The position numbers and the translations under genes are program-made. 64,000 nt of DNA from Paraburkholderia kururiensis JCM 10599 = LMG 19447. Its GTDB lineage: Bacteria > Pseudomonadota > Gammaproteobacteria > Burkholderiales > Burkholderiaceae. The stretch lies in contig NZ_RJZE01000002.1 in the NCBI RefSeq assembly GCF_003986935.1, positions 124,001 through 188,000 of the forward strand. The letters are read 5' to 3'. Below the pieces are notes generated by a model, which saw only the letters and a list, made by a program, of their open reading frames with translations, was not told where the DNA came from and made no database searches. This document shows, piece after piece, positions 1 through 7,827 of the stretch (positions are counted from its first letter, which is position 1; each line of letters starts with the position of its first letter).

Positions 1-479
1 CACGATTCAAGCGAGCCACCGTGCTCGCGCGTCTGAATCGCGACGACGAAGCCATCACCGCCTTCACCGAACTCACGCAGATGTACCCCGAGCTGCCCGA
101 GCCGTACAACAATCTCGCGGCGCTTTACGCGAAGCACGGTCGTTACGACGAGGCGCGTGTCGCGCTCGAAACGGCGGTGAAGACCAATCCGTCCTATGGC
201 CTCGCCTACGAAAATCTCGGCGACCTGTACCTGCGTCTTGCCGACGCATCGTATCGCCGCGCGCAATCGCTGGGACGTGCGAGCGCGGTGACGCAGCAGC
301 GTCTTGCCGACCTGCAGAAGATCGTCTCGCCGCCTGCCACGCCGCGGCGTGCGAAGAAGATTCCCGTCGAAGACTATACGAACCGCGCGTCGTCCGATCT
401 GACGAACAATCCCGCCTTCACCTTCGGCGGTCCCACCGGTTCGCTCGCCGTGCCGCCGTACATGGCGCCGTCGCAATGA
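1..479 (+). CDS. TPR-repeat protein, 5' end outside window
   Basis: The frame is open from the left edge (base 3) to the stop at 477-479. The first visible start (GTG at 21) has no Shine-Dalgarno, so the gene probably begins outside the window and only about 159 C-terminal residues are seen. Two tetratricopeptide helices-turn-helices are visible: one with PEPYNNLAALYAKHGRYDEA and the next with NPSYGLAYENLGDLYLRLA. The tail (about 60 residues) is Ala/Pro/Thr-rich and lacks repeats. TPRs are protein-protein interaction scaffolds; the partner is unknown. It lies 90 bp upstream of ppiA on the same strand, an arrangement known in Burkholderia, so co-transcription with the cyclophilins is likely but inferred. 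Confidence 0.75.
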   Translation, partial: RFKRATVLARLNRDDEAITAFTELTQMYPELPEPYNNLAALYAKHGRYDEARVALETAVKTNPSYGLAYENLGDLYLRLADASYRRAQSLGRASAVTQQRLADLQKIVSPPATPRRAKKIPVEDYTNRASSDLTNNPAFTFGGPTGSLAVPPYMAPSQ

Positions 480-569
480 GCGGCGCACGACGCCAACGTC
501 CGTGACGCGCTTTTCCAACCCGCTTTTTCCAACCTGTTTTTTTCAACGCATCCCCCTCCGAGGATCTTC

Positions 570-1151
570 ATGAAATGGTTGATGCTGGCGCTCGGCAGCG
601 CCGCCCTGATTGCGAACGCTCCCGCCTTCGCGCAATCCGCGCAGACGGCGGCCCATCCGCAGGTCCTGCTGCACACGTCTGACGGCGACATCCGCGTCGA
701 ACTCTATCCCGAGAAGGCGCCGAAAACGGTCGCGAACTTTCTCGACTACGTGAAGTCCGGCCAGTACAGCGGCACGATCTTCCATCGCGTGATTCGCGGC
801 TTCATGATCCAGGGCGGCGGCTACACGACAAGCTTTGCTGAGAAGCCGACTCGCGCCCCCATCCCGCTCGAAAGCCAGAACGGCCTGAAGAACGTGACGG
901 GCACGATCGCGATGGCACGCACGAGCGACCCGAACTCGGCCACGGCGCAGTTCTTCATCAACACCGTGGACAACGCCGGTCTCGACTATCCGAATCCGGA
1001 TGGCAACGGCTATGCTGTATTCGGCAAGGTGACGTCGGGCATGGACGTCGTGAAGAAGATCGAAGCCTCGCCCACCACCACACGCGGTCCGATGGGCGAC
1101 GTGCCGCAAAAGCCCATCGTGATCGAATCGGCCACGGTCGTCGGCAAGTAA
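570..1151 (+). CDS. ppiA: Exported cyclophilin-type peptidylprolyl isomerase (PpiA-like)
   Basis: Catalyses cis-trans isomerisation of Xaa-Pro bonds in the periplasm. The 193-residue product starts with a cleavable signal peptide ([21 protein letters not shown], cut after AFA near residue 21), followed by one cyclophilin domain. Catalytic-site motifs are present: [13 protein letters not shown] (about residues 70-82, with the conserved Arg and Gln) and [11 protein letters not shown] (about 125-135). A GAGG Shine-Dalgarno sits six bases before the ATG. It is followed 166 bp later by a cytoplasmic paralogue, ppiB; the two proteins align over almost their full length, so this is an old tandem duplication in which one copy gained or kept an export signal. 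Confidence 0.95.
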   Translation: MKWLMLALGSAALIANAPAFAQSAQTAAHPQVLLHTSDGDIRVELYPEKAPKTVANFLDYVKSGQYSGTIFHRVIRGFMIQGGGYTTSFAEKPTRAPIPLESQNGLKNVTGTIAMARTSDPNSATAQFFINTVDNAGLDYPNPDGNGYAVFGKVTSGMDVVKKIEASPTTTRGPMGDVPQKPIVIESATVVGK

Positions 1152-1317
1152 GAAGCGAGCAAGCAGCACGCAGGAAGCGGCAGGCCGCCCGCCCTTCACC
1201 AGAGCAAACGGCCTGCGCCATCCAGACCACCCCCGCACCCGGTGTGGCACTGCCCGGCAGCTTTCACGCCGCGGTGCCGCACCGCTCTTTCACCCCTCCC
1301 CTCGCAAGGATCCCATC

Positions 1318-1812
1318 ATGGTCGAACTGCATACGAACCACGGCGTCATCAAGCTCGAACTGGACGCCGAAAAGGCGCCGAAGACGGTCGAGAATTTCCT
1401 GAACTATGTCCGCAAGGGTCAATACGACAACACGATCTTTCACCGCGTGATCGACGGCTTCATGATCCAGGGCGGCGGCTTCGAGCCCGGCATGAAGCAA
1501 AAGCCCACCGACGCGCCGATCGACAACGAAGCCAACAACGGCCTGAAGAACGTGAACGGCTCCATCGCGATGGCGCGCACGAACGATCCGCACTCGGCCA
1601 CGGCCCAGTTCTTCATCAACGTGAACGACAACGACTTCCTGAACCACTCGTCGCCGACGCCGCAAGGCTGGGGCTACGCCGTGTTCGGCAAGGTGGTGGA
1701 CGGACTCGACGTGGTCGAGAAGATCAGGAAGGTGAAGACCGGCTCGAAGGGCTTTCACCAGGACGTGCCGGTCGACGACGTCGTGATCGAAAAGGCCGTC
1801 ATTGTCGAATAA
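1318..1812 (+). CDS. ppiB: Cytoplasmic cyclophilin peptidylprolyl isomerase PpiB
   Basis: A 164-residue single-domain cyclophilin without a signal peptide, so it should act in the cytosol as a proline isomerase and folding helper. The active-site stretch [13 protein letters not shown] (about residues 41-53) and [13 protein letters not shown] (about 95-107) are intact. Length matches E. coli PpiB (164 aa). AAGGA lies seven bases before the ATG. The gene follows its exported paralogue ppiA and precedes lpxH by 75 bp on the same strand; the three probably share a transcript, with no terminator visible between them. Confidence 0.96.
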   Translation: MVELHTNHGVIKLELDAEKAPKTVENFLNYVRKGQYDNTIFHRVIDGFMIQGGGFEPGMKQKPTDAPIDNEANNGLKNVNGSIAMARTNDPHSATAQFFINVNDNDFLNHSSPTPQGWGYAVFGKVVDGLDVVEKIRKVKTGSKGFHQDVPVDDVVIEKAVIVE

Positions 1813-1887
1813 GCGTTCAACGCGCGTCGATAGCGCCTCGTCGACCCGCATTCGATGAGGCGCCAACCGGGTACCGACTGACGCCCC

Positions 1888-2685
1888 ATGCTGCAGGAAA
1901 AATCATTACGAAACGCCGCTGCGGGCGTGCCCGGCGAGGGCAAACGCCCACACGCGGCACGCCCGTTTCTGTTCGCCTCGGATCTGCATCTGAGCGACGC
2001 GATTCCGCGCACGGTCGCCGCCTTCGAGCATTTCATCCGCGTCACCGCGGATCAGGCCGACTCCGTGTTCATCCTCGGCGATCTGTTCGAGTACTGGGTG
2101 GGCGACGACATGCTCGCCGACCCGTTCGTGAAGCGCATGGTCGAACTGATGCACACCCTCTCCGAGCGCGGCATCGCGCTTTACGTGATGCACGGCAATC
2201 GCGATTTCCTGCTGGGCAAGCGTTTTATGAAGGCGGCCGGCGCGATCTGGCTGCCGGACCCCATCGCCATTACCGCCTTCGGCACACGCATCGCGCTCGC
2301 GCACGGCGACGCCTTATGCACGGCCGACCGCGGCTATCAGATCTTCAGGCGCTTCGCACGCAACCGTCTGCTGCAACTACTGTTCCTCGCGTGGCCGTTC
2401 AGCTGGCGTCAGGCACTGGCCGAACGCATGCGCCGGTCGAGCGAGGCGGGACGCGAGCGTCCGCCGTTGCCGCGCTATGACGTCACGAAAAAAGGTGTGG
2501 ATGCGCTCTTCAAGCTGAGCAGCGCGGCCGTGCTCGTTCACGGGCACACACACCGGCCCGCGAAACATCGCGAGTCGGCGGGCACACGCTGGGTGCTGCC
2601 CGACTGGGAACTCGACCACGGCGCACCGCGTGGCGGCTACCTGCGCGTCGACGCCGAAGGCTTCAAGATGATGCCGCTCGATTGA
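1888..2685 (+). CDS. lpxH: UDP-2,3-diacylglucosamine diphosphatase LpxH
   Basis: Hydrolyses UDP-2,3-diacylglucosamine to lipid X plus UMP, the fourth step of lipid A synthesis, at the inner face of the inner membrane. All calcineurin-like metal motifs are visible in the 265-residue product: SDLHLSD (about 31-37), GDLFEYW (64-70), MHGNRDF (101-107), AHGD (138-141) and HGHTH (218-222). The length is slightly above E. coli LpxH (240 aa) owing to about 25 extra N-terminal residues before the domain; the ATG used has no clear Shine-Dalgarno, so a later start cannot be excluded, though none obvious exists before the first motif. It converges on cysE, with a hairpin between them. Confidence 0.95.
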   Translation: MLQEKSLRNAAAGVPGEGKRPHAARPFLFASDLHLSDAIPRTVAAFEHFIRVTADQADSVFILGDLFEYWVGDDMLADPFVKRMVELMHTLSERGIALYVMHGNRDFLLGKRFMKAAGAIWLPDPIAITAFGTRIALAHGDALCTADRGYQIFRRFARNRLLQLLFLAWPFSWRQALAERMRRSSEAGRERPPLPRYDVTKKGVDALFKLSSAAVLVHGHTHRPAKHRESAGTRWVLPDWELDHGAPRGGYLRVDAEGFKMMPLD

Positions 2686-2715
2686 CGAAGGGTTCGCCGG
2701 CGGTCAGCTTGCTCC

Positions 2716-2737
2716 GCTCGCCCGGAGCCGGGCGAGC
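2716..2737. terminator. Hairpin between convergent lpxH and cysE
   Basis: Perfect 9-bp inverted repeat GCTCGCCCG/CGGGCGAGC with a 4-base loop, placed between the converging 3' ends of lpxH and cysE. No T-tract follows on either strand, so it is either a weak bidirectional terminator or an mRNA 3'-end stabilising hairpin. Confidence 0.4.
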
Positions 2738-2743
2738 CCACCG

Positions 2744-3622
2744 TCAGTCGCGGGGCGCCGTTGCCGCAACTTCGGCATGCTCGGCTGCGGTGCTATCAGC
2801 CTGATCGGCCTGCTGACTGCTGCGCTTCGCACGCTCGCCACTTTCGCTTCCTTCGATCACGGCGGACAGCCGCCGCAGGTCCACGAGCGCCGCATCGGCA
2901 CCATGCAGGGCCTCCAGCTTTGCGCCGAGCCGTTCCAGCGCCGCGACGATTTCGTCGACGCGCTGCGTCTGCGTCGCCGCGTGGTCAATGAGTCCGTGAA
3001 TGGCGAGCGAGACCGGATCGTCTGCGTTGGGTGTAATGCCGTAGGCGCAAAAGCCCGGGCGTGTGCCGGCCTGGCCGTGGGGTTTACCGCGCGCGGGCTC
3101 GGTTTTCGCCGGCAGGATCACGCGCGCGGGATTGCCCACGGCCGTACCGCCCGCCGGTACGGGCTTGATCACGACCGCGTTCGAGCCGATCTTGGCTTCC
3201 GCGCCGATGGTGAAGCCGCCAAGCACCTTTGCCCCCGCGCCCACGATCACGCCGCGCTCGAGCGTGGGATGGCGCTTCGCACCACGCGTGAGCGACGTGC
3301 CGCCGAGCGTCACGCCCTGGTAGATCGTGCAGTCGTCACCGACCTCGGCCGTTTCGCCGATCACAACGCCCATGCCGTGGTCGATGAACACGCGCCGGCC
3401 GATAGTCGCGCCCGGATGAATCTCGATGCCGGTCAGAAAGCGCGCCATCTGTGAAACGAAACGGGCCATCCAACGTCGCTTTGCGCGCCAGCATGCGTGC
3501 GCGACACGATGCAATACGAGCGCGTGGAGTCCCGGATAGCACGTGAGCACTTCCCAAGCGCTGCGTGCAGCGGGATCGCGCTCGCGGATCGTGGCGATAT
3601 CTTCGCGAAGTCTCGTGAACAT
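2744..3622 (-). CDS. cysE: Serine O-acetyltransferase CysE (EpsC-type) with long C-terminal tail
   Basis: Transfers acetyl from acetyl-CoA to L-serine, giving O-acetylserine for cysteine synthesis. The chosen ATG begins [20 protein letters not shown], the usual start of short-N-terminus EpsC-type enzymes; the frame is open further upstream but that part is low-complexity Cys/Arg-rich and not protein-like. The left-handed beta-helix contains the active-site region [18 protein letters not shown] (about residues 84-101) and [15 protein letters not shown]. The catalytic core ends near residue 180; about 110 residues follow, ending in a Gln/Ala/Ser-rich tail, longer than the typical enzyme. The C-terminal peptide that normally docks with cysteine synthase is therefore not recognisable at the very end. 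Confidence 0.92.
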   Translation of the reverse strand: MFTRLREDIATIRERDPAARSAWEVLTCYPGLHALVLHRVAHACWRAKRRWMARFVSQMARFLTGIEIHPGATIGRRVFIDHGMGVVIGETAEVGDDCTIYQGVTLGGTSLTRGAKRHPTLERGVIVGAGAKVLGGFTIGAEAKIGSNAVVIKPVPAGGTAVGNPARVILPAKTEPARGKPHGQAGTRPGFCAYGITPNADDPVSLAIHGLIDHAATQTQRVDEIVAALERLGAKLEALHGADAALVDLRRLSAVIEGSESGERAKRSSQQADQADSTAAEHAEVAATAPRD

Positions 3623-3868
3623 GGCAGTGACGCTCGGACAGGTGGGCAACGGCTGCGCACGGCGGGCAACGCGCAGCGGCGAACGGCGGCAACAACGGAT
3701 TCGATGACAGCAAGGACAGCTGCAACGACAACCGCGGGCGGCAACCGCAGCAACGACTGCCGCCAACGCATTTTTCCTGCTTTACTTCGAACGGTTCATG
3801 GATTGTAGGCGATCGGCCGCCGCCCGTCGGGTAACCCCTTTCGCTGCGGGGTTGCCCGTCACAACAGG

Positions 3869-4735
3869 TCACGACGGCCCTTCGCCCGGTTCCCGCGACT
3901 TGAGCAACAGGATGCGCTTCGCGATACCTCGAATGATATTGACCTCTTCGCGCTCCAGCCCCGAGCGGCTGAAGAGGCGCCGCAGGCGTGACATCAGTTT
4001 CTTGGGGTTCGCGGGATCGAGGAACTCCAGCGCGATGAGCGCGTTCTCCAGGTGCACGTACATCCGCTCGATTTCATCGTTCGCGGCGAGCGTCCCCACG
4101 GTTTGCGCCGGTTGCCCCGGCGCTGACGCAGTCTCGCCGCCCGCATCGAGGTAGGCCATCCTCAATTCGTACGACAGCACCTGGACCGCCTGCGCCAGGT
4201 TGAGCGAACTGTAGGCCGGATTGGCCGGAATGTGCGCCAACGCGGTGCAGCGTTCGACGTCTTCGTTCGACAGCCCCGTTCGCTCGTTGCCGAAAACCAG
4301 CGCGATGTCGCCCGTGGCGGCGAGCCGGCAGGCCTCGCCGGCCATGGCGCGCGGCGCCCCGGGCGGCGGACCGTATTCCCGCGACCGAGCGGTAAGCGCA
4401 AGCGACCAATGCACGCCGGCCAGCGCCTCGGCAAGTGTCGGCACGACATGCGCGTTGGCGAGCACGTCGTCGGCCCCGCTCGCCATGGCAATGGCTTCCG
4501 GATCAGTCTGCACCTGCGCGACGCGCGGCGCGACCAGCACGAGGCGCGAAAAACCCATAGTCTTGAGCGCGCGCGCCGCCGCACCGACATTGCCCGGATG
4601 GCTGGGCTCCACGAGCACGAAGCGTGTCGAGGTAAAACCGCCGCGCACGGGACTGATGCCTTCGGCTGCGGCCTCCGGCGTTGCTACAGAAGAAGATGTT
4701 CGAGACGAAACCACGATCGGCTGGCTACCTACCAT
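3869..4735 (-). CDS. trmJ: tRNA (cytidine/uridine-2'-O-)-methyltransferase TrmJ
   Basis: SPOUT-class enzyme that 2'-O-methylates position 32 of certain tRNAs using S-adenosylmethionine. The 288-residue product (start MVGSQPIVV) has the knotted-fold signatures: FVLVEPSHPGNVGAAARALK (about 39-58), LVFGNERTGLSNEDVERC and HIPANPAYSSLNLAQAVQVL. A C-terminal region with EREEVNIIRGIAKRILLLK matches the TrmJ extension rather than TrmL. About 35 N-terminal residues (Ser/Thr/Ala-rich) precede the domain, so the true start may be later. It is transcribed away from suhB; 320 bp separates the two start codons. Confidence 0.92.
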   Translation of the reverse strand: MVGSQPIVVSSRTSSSVATPEAAAEGISPVRGGFTSTRFVLVEPSHPGNVGAAARALKTMGFSRLVLVAPRVAQVQTDPEAIAMASGADDVLANAHVVPTLAEALAGVHWSLALTARSREYGPPPGAPRAMAGEACRLAATGDIALVFGNERTGLSNEDVERCTALAHIPANPAYSSLNLAQAVQVLSYELRMAYLDAGGETASAPGQPAQTVGTLAANDEIERMYVHLENALIALEFLDPANPKKLMSRLRRLFSRSGLEREEVNIIRGIAKRILLLKSREPGEGPS

Positions 4736-4880
4736 GCGAAAAAGGGTATGGTAGCGCGAGGCCAGGCGGGACGCGCTCTGGCCAGGTGGCCAACAGCGAC
4801 GACCTTCCCGCAAACTCCTCGCACAGCCATCCGCGGCAGACCTCAAACGCTCCATCCTCCAACACGCACGCCGACTCGGG

Positions 4881-4886
4881 TAAAAT
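4881..4886 (+). promoter_or_regulatory. Possible -10 box for suhB
   Basis: TAAAAT in the context CGGGTAAAATCACG, inside the 320-bp gap between divergent trmJ and suhB. There is no good -35 at 16-18 bp. If used, the suhB leader would be about 160 nt. Apart from this, I see nothing else convincing in 4736-5055. Confidence 0.35.
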
Positions 4887-5055
4887 CACGCTGTTTCGCG
4901 CGCGCCATTGCCGGTGCGCATCGCTCTTCTTCAATTCGTGTGTCGTTGGCAGGACGGCTGCGAGGCGCGCCGGGCCGGCCGCTTCAAGCTGTATCGCCCA
5001 CTTTCGTTACATCCGGCGGACCGCTCCCGTGGCGCCGGCATAAGGATCCTGTCTC

Positions 5056-5853
5056 ATGCATCCCATGCTCAACATCGCTGTCAAGGCCGCTCGCCGCGCC
5101 GGACAGATCATCAACCGCGCATCGCTCGATCTGGACCTCATCCAGGTGAGCAAGAAGCAGCACAACGACTTCGTCACCGAAGTCGACAAGGCCTCCGAAG
5201 CCGCCATCATCGACACGCTGAAAACCGCCTATCCCGATCACGCGATCCTCGCCGAAGAGTCCGGCCGTTCGGAGAACGAGTCGGAGTACCAGTGGATCAT
5301 CGATCCGCTCGACGGCACCACCAACTTCATTCACGGCTTCCAGTACTACTGCGTGTCGATCGCGCTCGCGCATCGCGGCATCGTCACCCAGGCCGTGGTC
5401 TACGATCCGACGCGCAACGACCTCTTCACGGCGTCGCGCGGACGCGGCGCGTTCCTCAACGACCGCCGCATTCGCGTCGGCCGGCGCGACCGCCTGGCAG
5501 ACGGCCTGATCGGCACCGGCTTCCCGTTCCGCGAAAAGGACACGCTCGACGCTTACTGCCGCCTGTTCGCCGAAATGACGAACGCCTGCGCCGGCCTGCG
5601 CCGGCCCGGCGCCGCCGCGCTCGACCTCGCCAACGTTGCTGCGGGCCGCGTCGACGGTTTCTTCGAGCAAGGCATCAGCGCGTGGGACATGGCCGCGGGC
5701 AGCCTGCTCGTGACCGAAGCGGGCGGACTGGTGGGCAACTACACGGGCGACTCGAACTTCCTGAATCTCGGCGAGATCGTGGCGGCCAACCCGAAGATCT
5801 ACGCGCAGATGGTGCCGATCCTCTCGAAGTACAGCCACACCAAAACGGCCTGA
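5056..5853 (+). CDS. suhB: Inositol-1-monophosphatase family protein SuhB
   Basis: Mg2+-dependent phosphatase of the IMPase fold; in E. coli SuhB also joins the rRNA antitermination complex. The 265-residue protein shows the metal-binding motifs EESG (about 68-71), [12 protein letters not shown] (about 82-93) and [15 protein letters not shown] (about 209-223). Length and motif order match E. coli SuhB (267 aa). AAGGA precedes the ATG. A strong intrinsic terminator follows about 90 bp downstream, so suhB is likely monocistronic. Confidence 0.95.
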   Translation: MHPMLNIAVKAARRAGQIINRASLDLDLIQVSKKQHNDFVTEVDKASEAAIIDTLKTAYPDHAILAEESGRSENESEYQWIIDPLDGTTNFIHGFQYYCVSIALAHRGIVTQAVVYDPTRNDLFTASRGRGAFLNDRRIRVGRRDRLADGLIGTGFPFREKDTLDAYCRLFAEMTNACAGLRRPGAAALDLANVAAGRVDGFFEQGISAWDMAAGSLLVTEAGGLVGNYTGDSNFLNLGEIVAANPKIYAQMVPILSKYSHTKTA

Positions 5854-5940
5854 CCGGACGCACACGCCGGCGCGGCACACCGCGCCGCGCTGCGTGCTGG
5901 GCGCTTCGTGACGCGCCTTTCGCGCACGCGCTATGATCGC

Positions 5941-5966
5941 AAAGCGGCTTCGGCCGCTTTTTTTGT
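5941..5966 (+). terminator. Intrinsic terminator after suhB
   Basis: Perfect 8-bp stem AAAGCGGC/GCCGCTTT closed by a TTCG tetraloop and followed by a T-run (TTTTTTTG). Its placement 88 bp after suhB and upstream of lplT marks the end of the suhB transcript. Confidence 0.88.
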
Positions 5967-6106
5967 TTGGCGCGGCGATTGCATGGCCTGCCTGCAAGCT
6001 CGCGAGCCGCGCCCTGTCTCGCGAGCCCAATGTTCTGGTGTTCTCGCGCTAGCCACGTGATGGCTTGCCAGCAGTGCACGTATCCGACGGTTTCTCCGCC
6101 CGCTCC

Positions 6107-7405
6107 ATGAAAAAAGGCTTCTACACGATCATTGCCGCGCAGTTCGTCTCGTCGCTTGCGGACAATGCGCTGCTCATCGCCGCCATCGCTCTTCTCGCGG
6201 TCATCCGTTCGCCGTCGTGGATCACGCCGCTGCTGCAGATATTCTTCACGATTTCGTACGTGCTGCTCGCGCCGTTCGTCGGCGCCTTCGCGGATGCGCT
6301 GCAAAAGCGCCACGTGATGTTCATCTCCAACGCGCTCAAGGCCGGCGGCTGTCTGCTGATGCTCGTGGGCGTGCATCCCATCGTTGCTTATGGCGTGGTC
6401 GGCTTCGGCGCGGCGGCCTATTCGCCCGCCAAGTACGGCATTCTCACCGAACTGCTGCCGGCCGAGCGGCTCGTCGCGGCGAACGCGTGGCTCGAGTCGG
6501 CCACAGTGCTCTCGACCATCGTCGGCACGATGCTGGGCGGCGCGCTCGTGAGCGCCTATGCGGGGAAACTGGTGGCACACCTTGATCTGCCGGTCATCCG
6601 CACCGCCGCAGACCTCGCCATGTTCGCCGTGATGCTGGTCTACGCGGCCGCGGCGATCATCAACATCGGCATACCGGATACCGGCGCGCGCTATCCCAAT
6701 CGGCTCATGCAGCCGGCAAAGCTGACCGGCGATTTTCTGCATTGCTTCCACGTGCTGTGGGCCGACAAGCTCGCGCAGATCGCGCTGTGGGTGACCACGT
6801 TGATGTGGGGCGCTGCGGTGACGCTGCAATTGCTCGTACTCAAGTGGGCCGATGCGAACCTTGGGCTATCGCTTTCGAAGGCCGCCGTCATGCAGGGCGT
6901 GACAGGACTTGGCGTCGCGTTGGGCGCCGCTGCGGCGGCTGCGTGGATTTCGCTGCGCACGTCCCTTCGCGTACTGCCGATCGGCATGCTGACCGGCATC
7001 GTCACAGTCGCCATGGCGTTCTACAGCAAGGGACTTTTCCCGGCGGGCGCCGGCATCCGCTTCGCGAATTTCACGGTGCCGCTCTACATGCTCTTCGCGT
7101 GGCCGCTGATGATCGGGCTCGGCGCATTGGCGGGCTTTTTCATCGTGCCGATGAACGCGGTCCTCCAGCACCGGGGCGCCGCTTTGCTCTCGGCGGGCCA
7201 CTCCATCGCCGTGCAGAACTTCAACCAGAACCTGGCGGTGCTGCTGATGCTGGGCGCCTATGCCCTGCTGCTCATTGCGAAATTGCCGGTGCAATGGATC
7301 ATCGTCGTGTTCGGATCATTCGTCACGTTGCTGATCTGGCTTGCGAAACGACGCAGCGCGGCGAACAGCCGCGAAGTCGACATGCGGGCACTGGTGGAGG
7401 AATGA
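6107..7405 (+). CDS. lplT: Lysophospholipid transporter LplT (MFS)
   Basis: Flips lysophospholipids such as lyso-phosphatidylethanolamine across the inner membrane for re-acylation. The 432-residue protein starts MKKGFYTIIAAQFVSSLADN and contains about 12 hydrophobic segments with the family's early sequence pattern (ADNALLIAAIALL near 18-30; YSPAKYGILTELLPAERLVAANAWLE near 104-130, split here for length). An ATG 42 bases upstream is possible but adds residues that do not resemble the family. In E. coli LplT pairs with the acyltransferase Aas; no aas gene is adjacent here, so its partner must lie elsewhere. Confidence 0.9.
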   Translation: MKKGFYTIIAAQFVSSLADNALLIAAIALLAVIRSPSWITPLLQIFFTISYVLLAPFVGAFADALQKRHVMFISNALKAGGCLLMLVGVHPIVAYGVVGFGAAAYSPAKYGILTELLPAERLVAANAWLESATVLSTIVGTMLGGALVSAYAGKLVAHLDLPVIRTAADLAMFAVMLVYAAAAIINIGIPDTGARYPNRLMQPAKLTGDFLHCFHVLWADKLAQIALWVTTLMWGAAVTLQLLVLKWADANLGLSLSKAAVMQGVTGLGVALGAAAAAAWISLRTSLRVLPIGMLTGIVTVAMAFYSKGLFPAGAGIRFANFTVPLYMLFAWPLMIGLGALAGFFIVPMNAVLQHRGAALLSAGHSIAVQNFNQNLAVLLMLGAYALLLIAKLPVQWIIVVFGSFVTLLIWLAKRRSAANSREVDMRALVEE

Positions 7406-7827
7406 GGCGGGCGCGCCGCTGCATCGTAGCGGGACACGTGTGCCACGCTTCGAATCCCCTAGAATGTAGGGCTTGTTTTCGACATTCGCCTTAGCTACCC
7501 AAGCCCGCTTCGCATTGACCTCGACGGCCTTTCGCTGTGTTTCAGGCGACTGCCCGTCCCACCGCCGCCGGGTCGAGGTTCGGCCATACGGCTCCCGTTC
7601 ACCGAAGCGTGTGCTGGCCTCCGGCAGGCGGGACGCGCGATTAACCGTCGGACTCTCAGTGCGGAACGCTTTGGCCGGCTGGCCTATAGCCCTGCGATGG
7701 GGCGCGAAGTATAGTCGTCGAACCGAAGCTGCAGGTCCCCGTTCGCGCCCTGTCAACAATGAGGACACGGCCTAAACGGGACCGAATGTCCGCAAATGTC
7801 CGAACACGCCTTTCAGCAATCGATTGA
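7406..7827 (+). other. 422-bp gap between lplT and mutS; inverted repeats, no convincing gene
   Basis: No frame here has the codon pattern of its neighbours. The interval contains a TAGAAT -10-like box (7460-7465), three nested or adjacent perfect stems (listed separately as a candidate structured RNA), a further bulged stem between about 7733-7742 and 7774-7782, and a direct repeat of AATGTCCG just before mutS (7786-7803). mutS itself has no Shine-Dalgarno in the last 20 bases of this stretch. Confidence 0.6.
7460..7609 (+). ncRNA. Candidate structured RNA or mutS leader element
   Basis: Directly visible: a TAGAAT -10-like box at 7460-7465; hairpin GGGCTTG (7469-7475) with CAAGCCC (7500-7506); an outer stem CGCTTCG (7506-7512) with CGAAGCG (7603-7609); nested inside it GACCTCGAC (7517-7525) with GTCGAGGTT (7572-7580, one G-U pair). 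No matching -35 was found, and no terminator follows, so it may be the 5' leader of mutS rather than a separate sRNA. It does not carry the conserved 6S, RNase P, SRP or tmRNA sequence blocks that I would recognise. GC-rich DNA forms stems easily, so covariation is needed. Confidence 0.3.

Noticed and set aside
7316..7768. Minus-strand open frame of 150 codons over the lplT end and the gap before mutS
   Set aside because: Composition unlike neighbouring genes, overlaps lplT, no ribosome site and no recognisable domain; likely chance in GC-rich DNA.
7460..7827. 6S RNA, RNase P RNA or tmRNA in the mutS upstream gap
   Set aside because: The conserved sequence blocks of these RNAs that I know are absent; only generic stems are seen, so listed as a low-confidence structured element.
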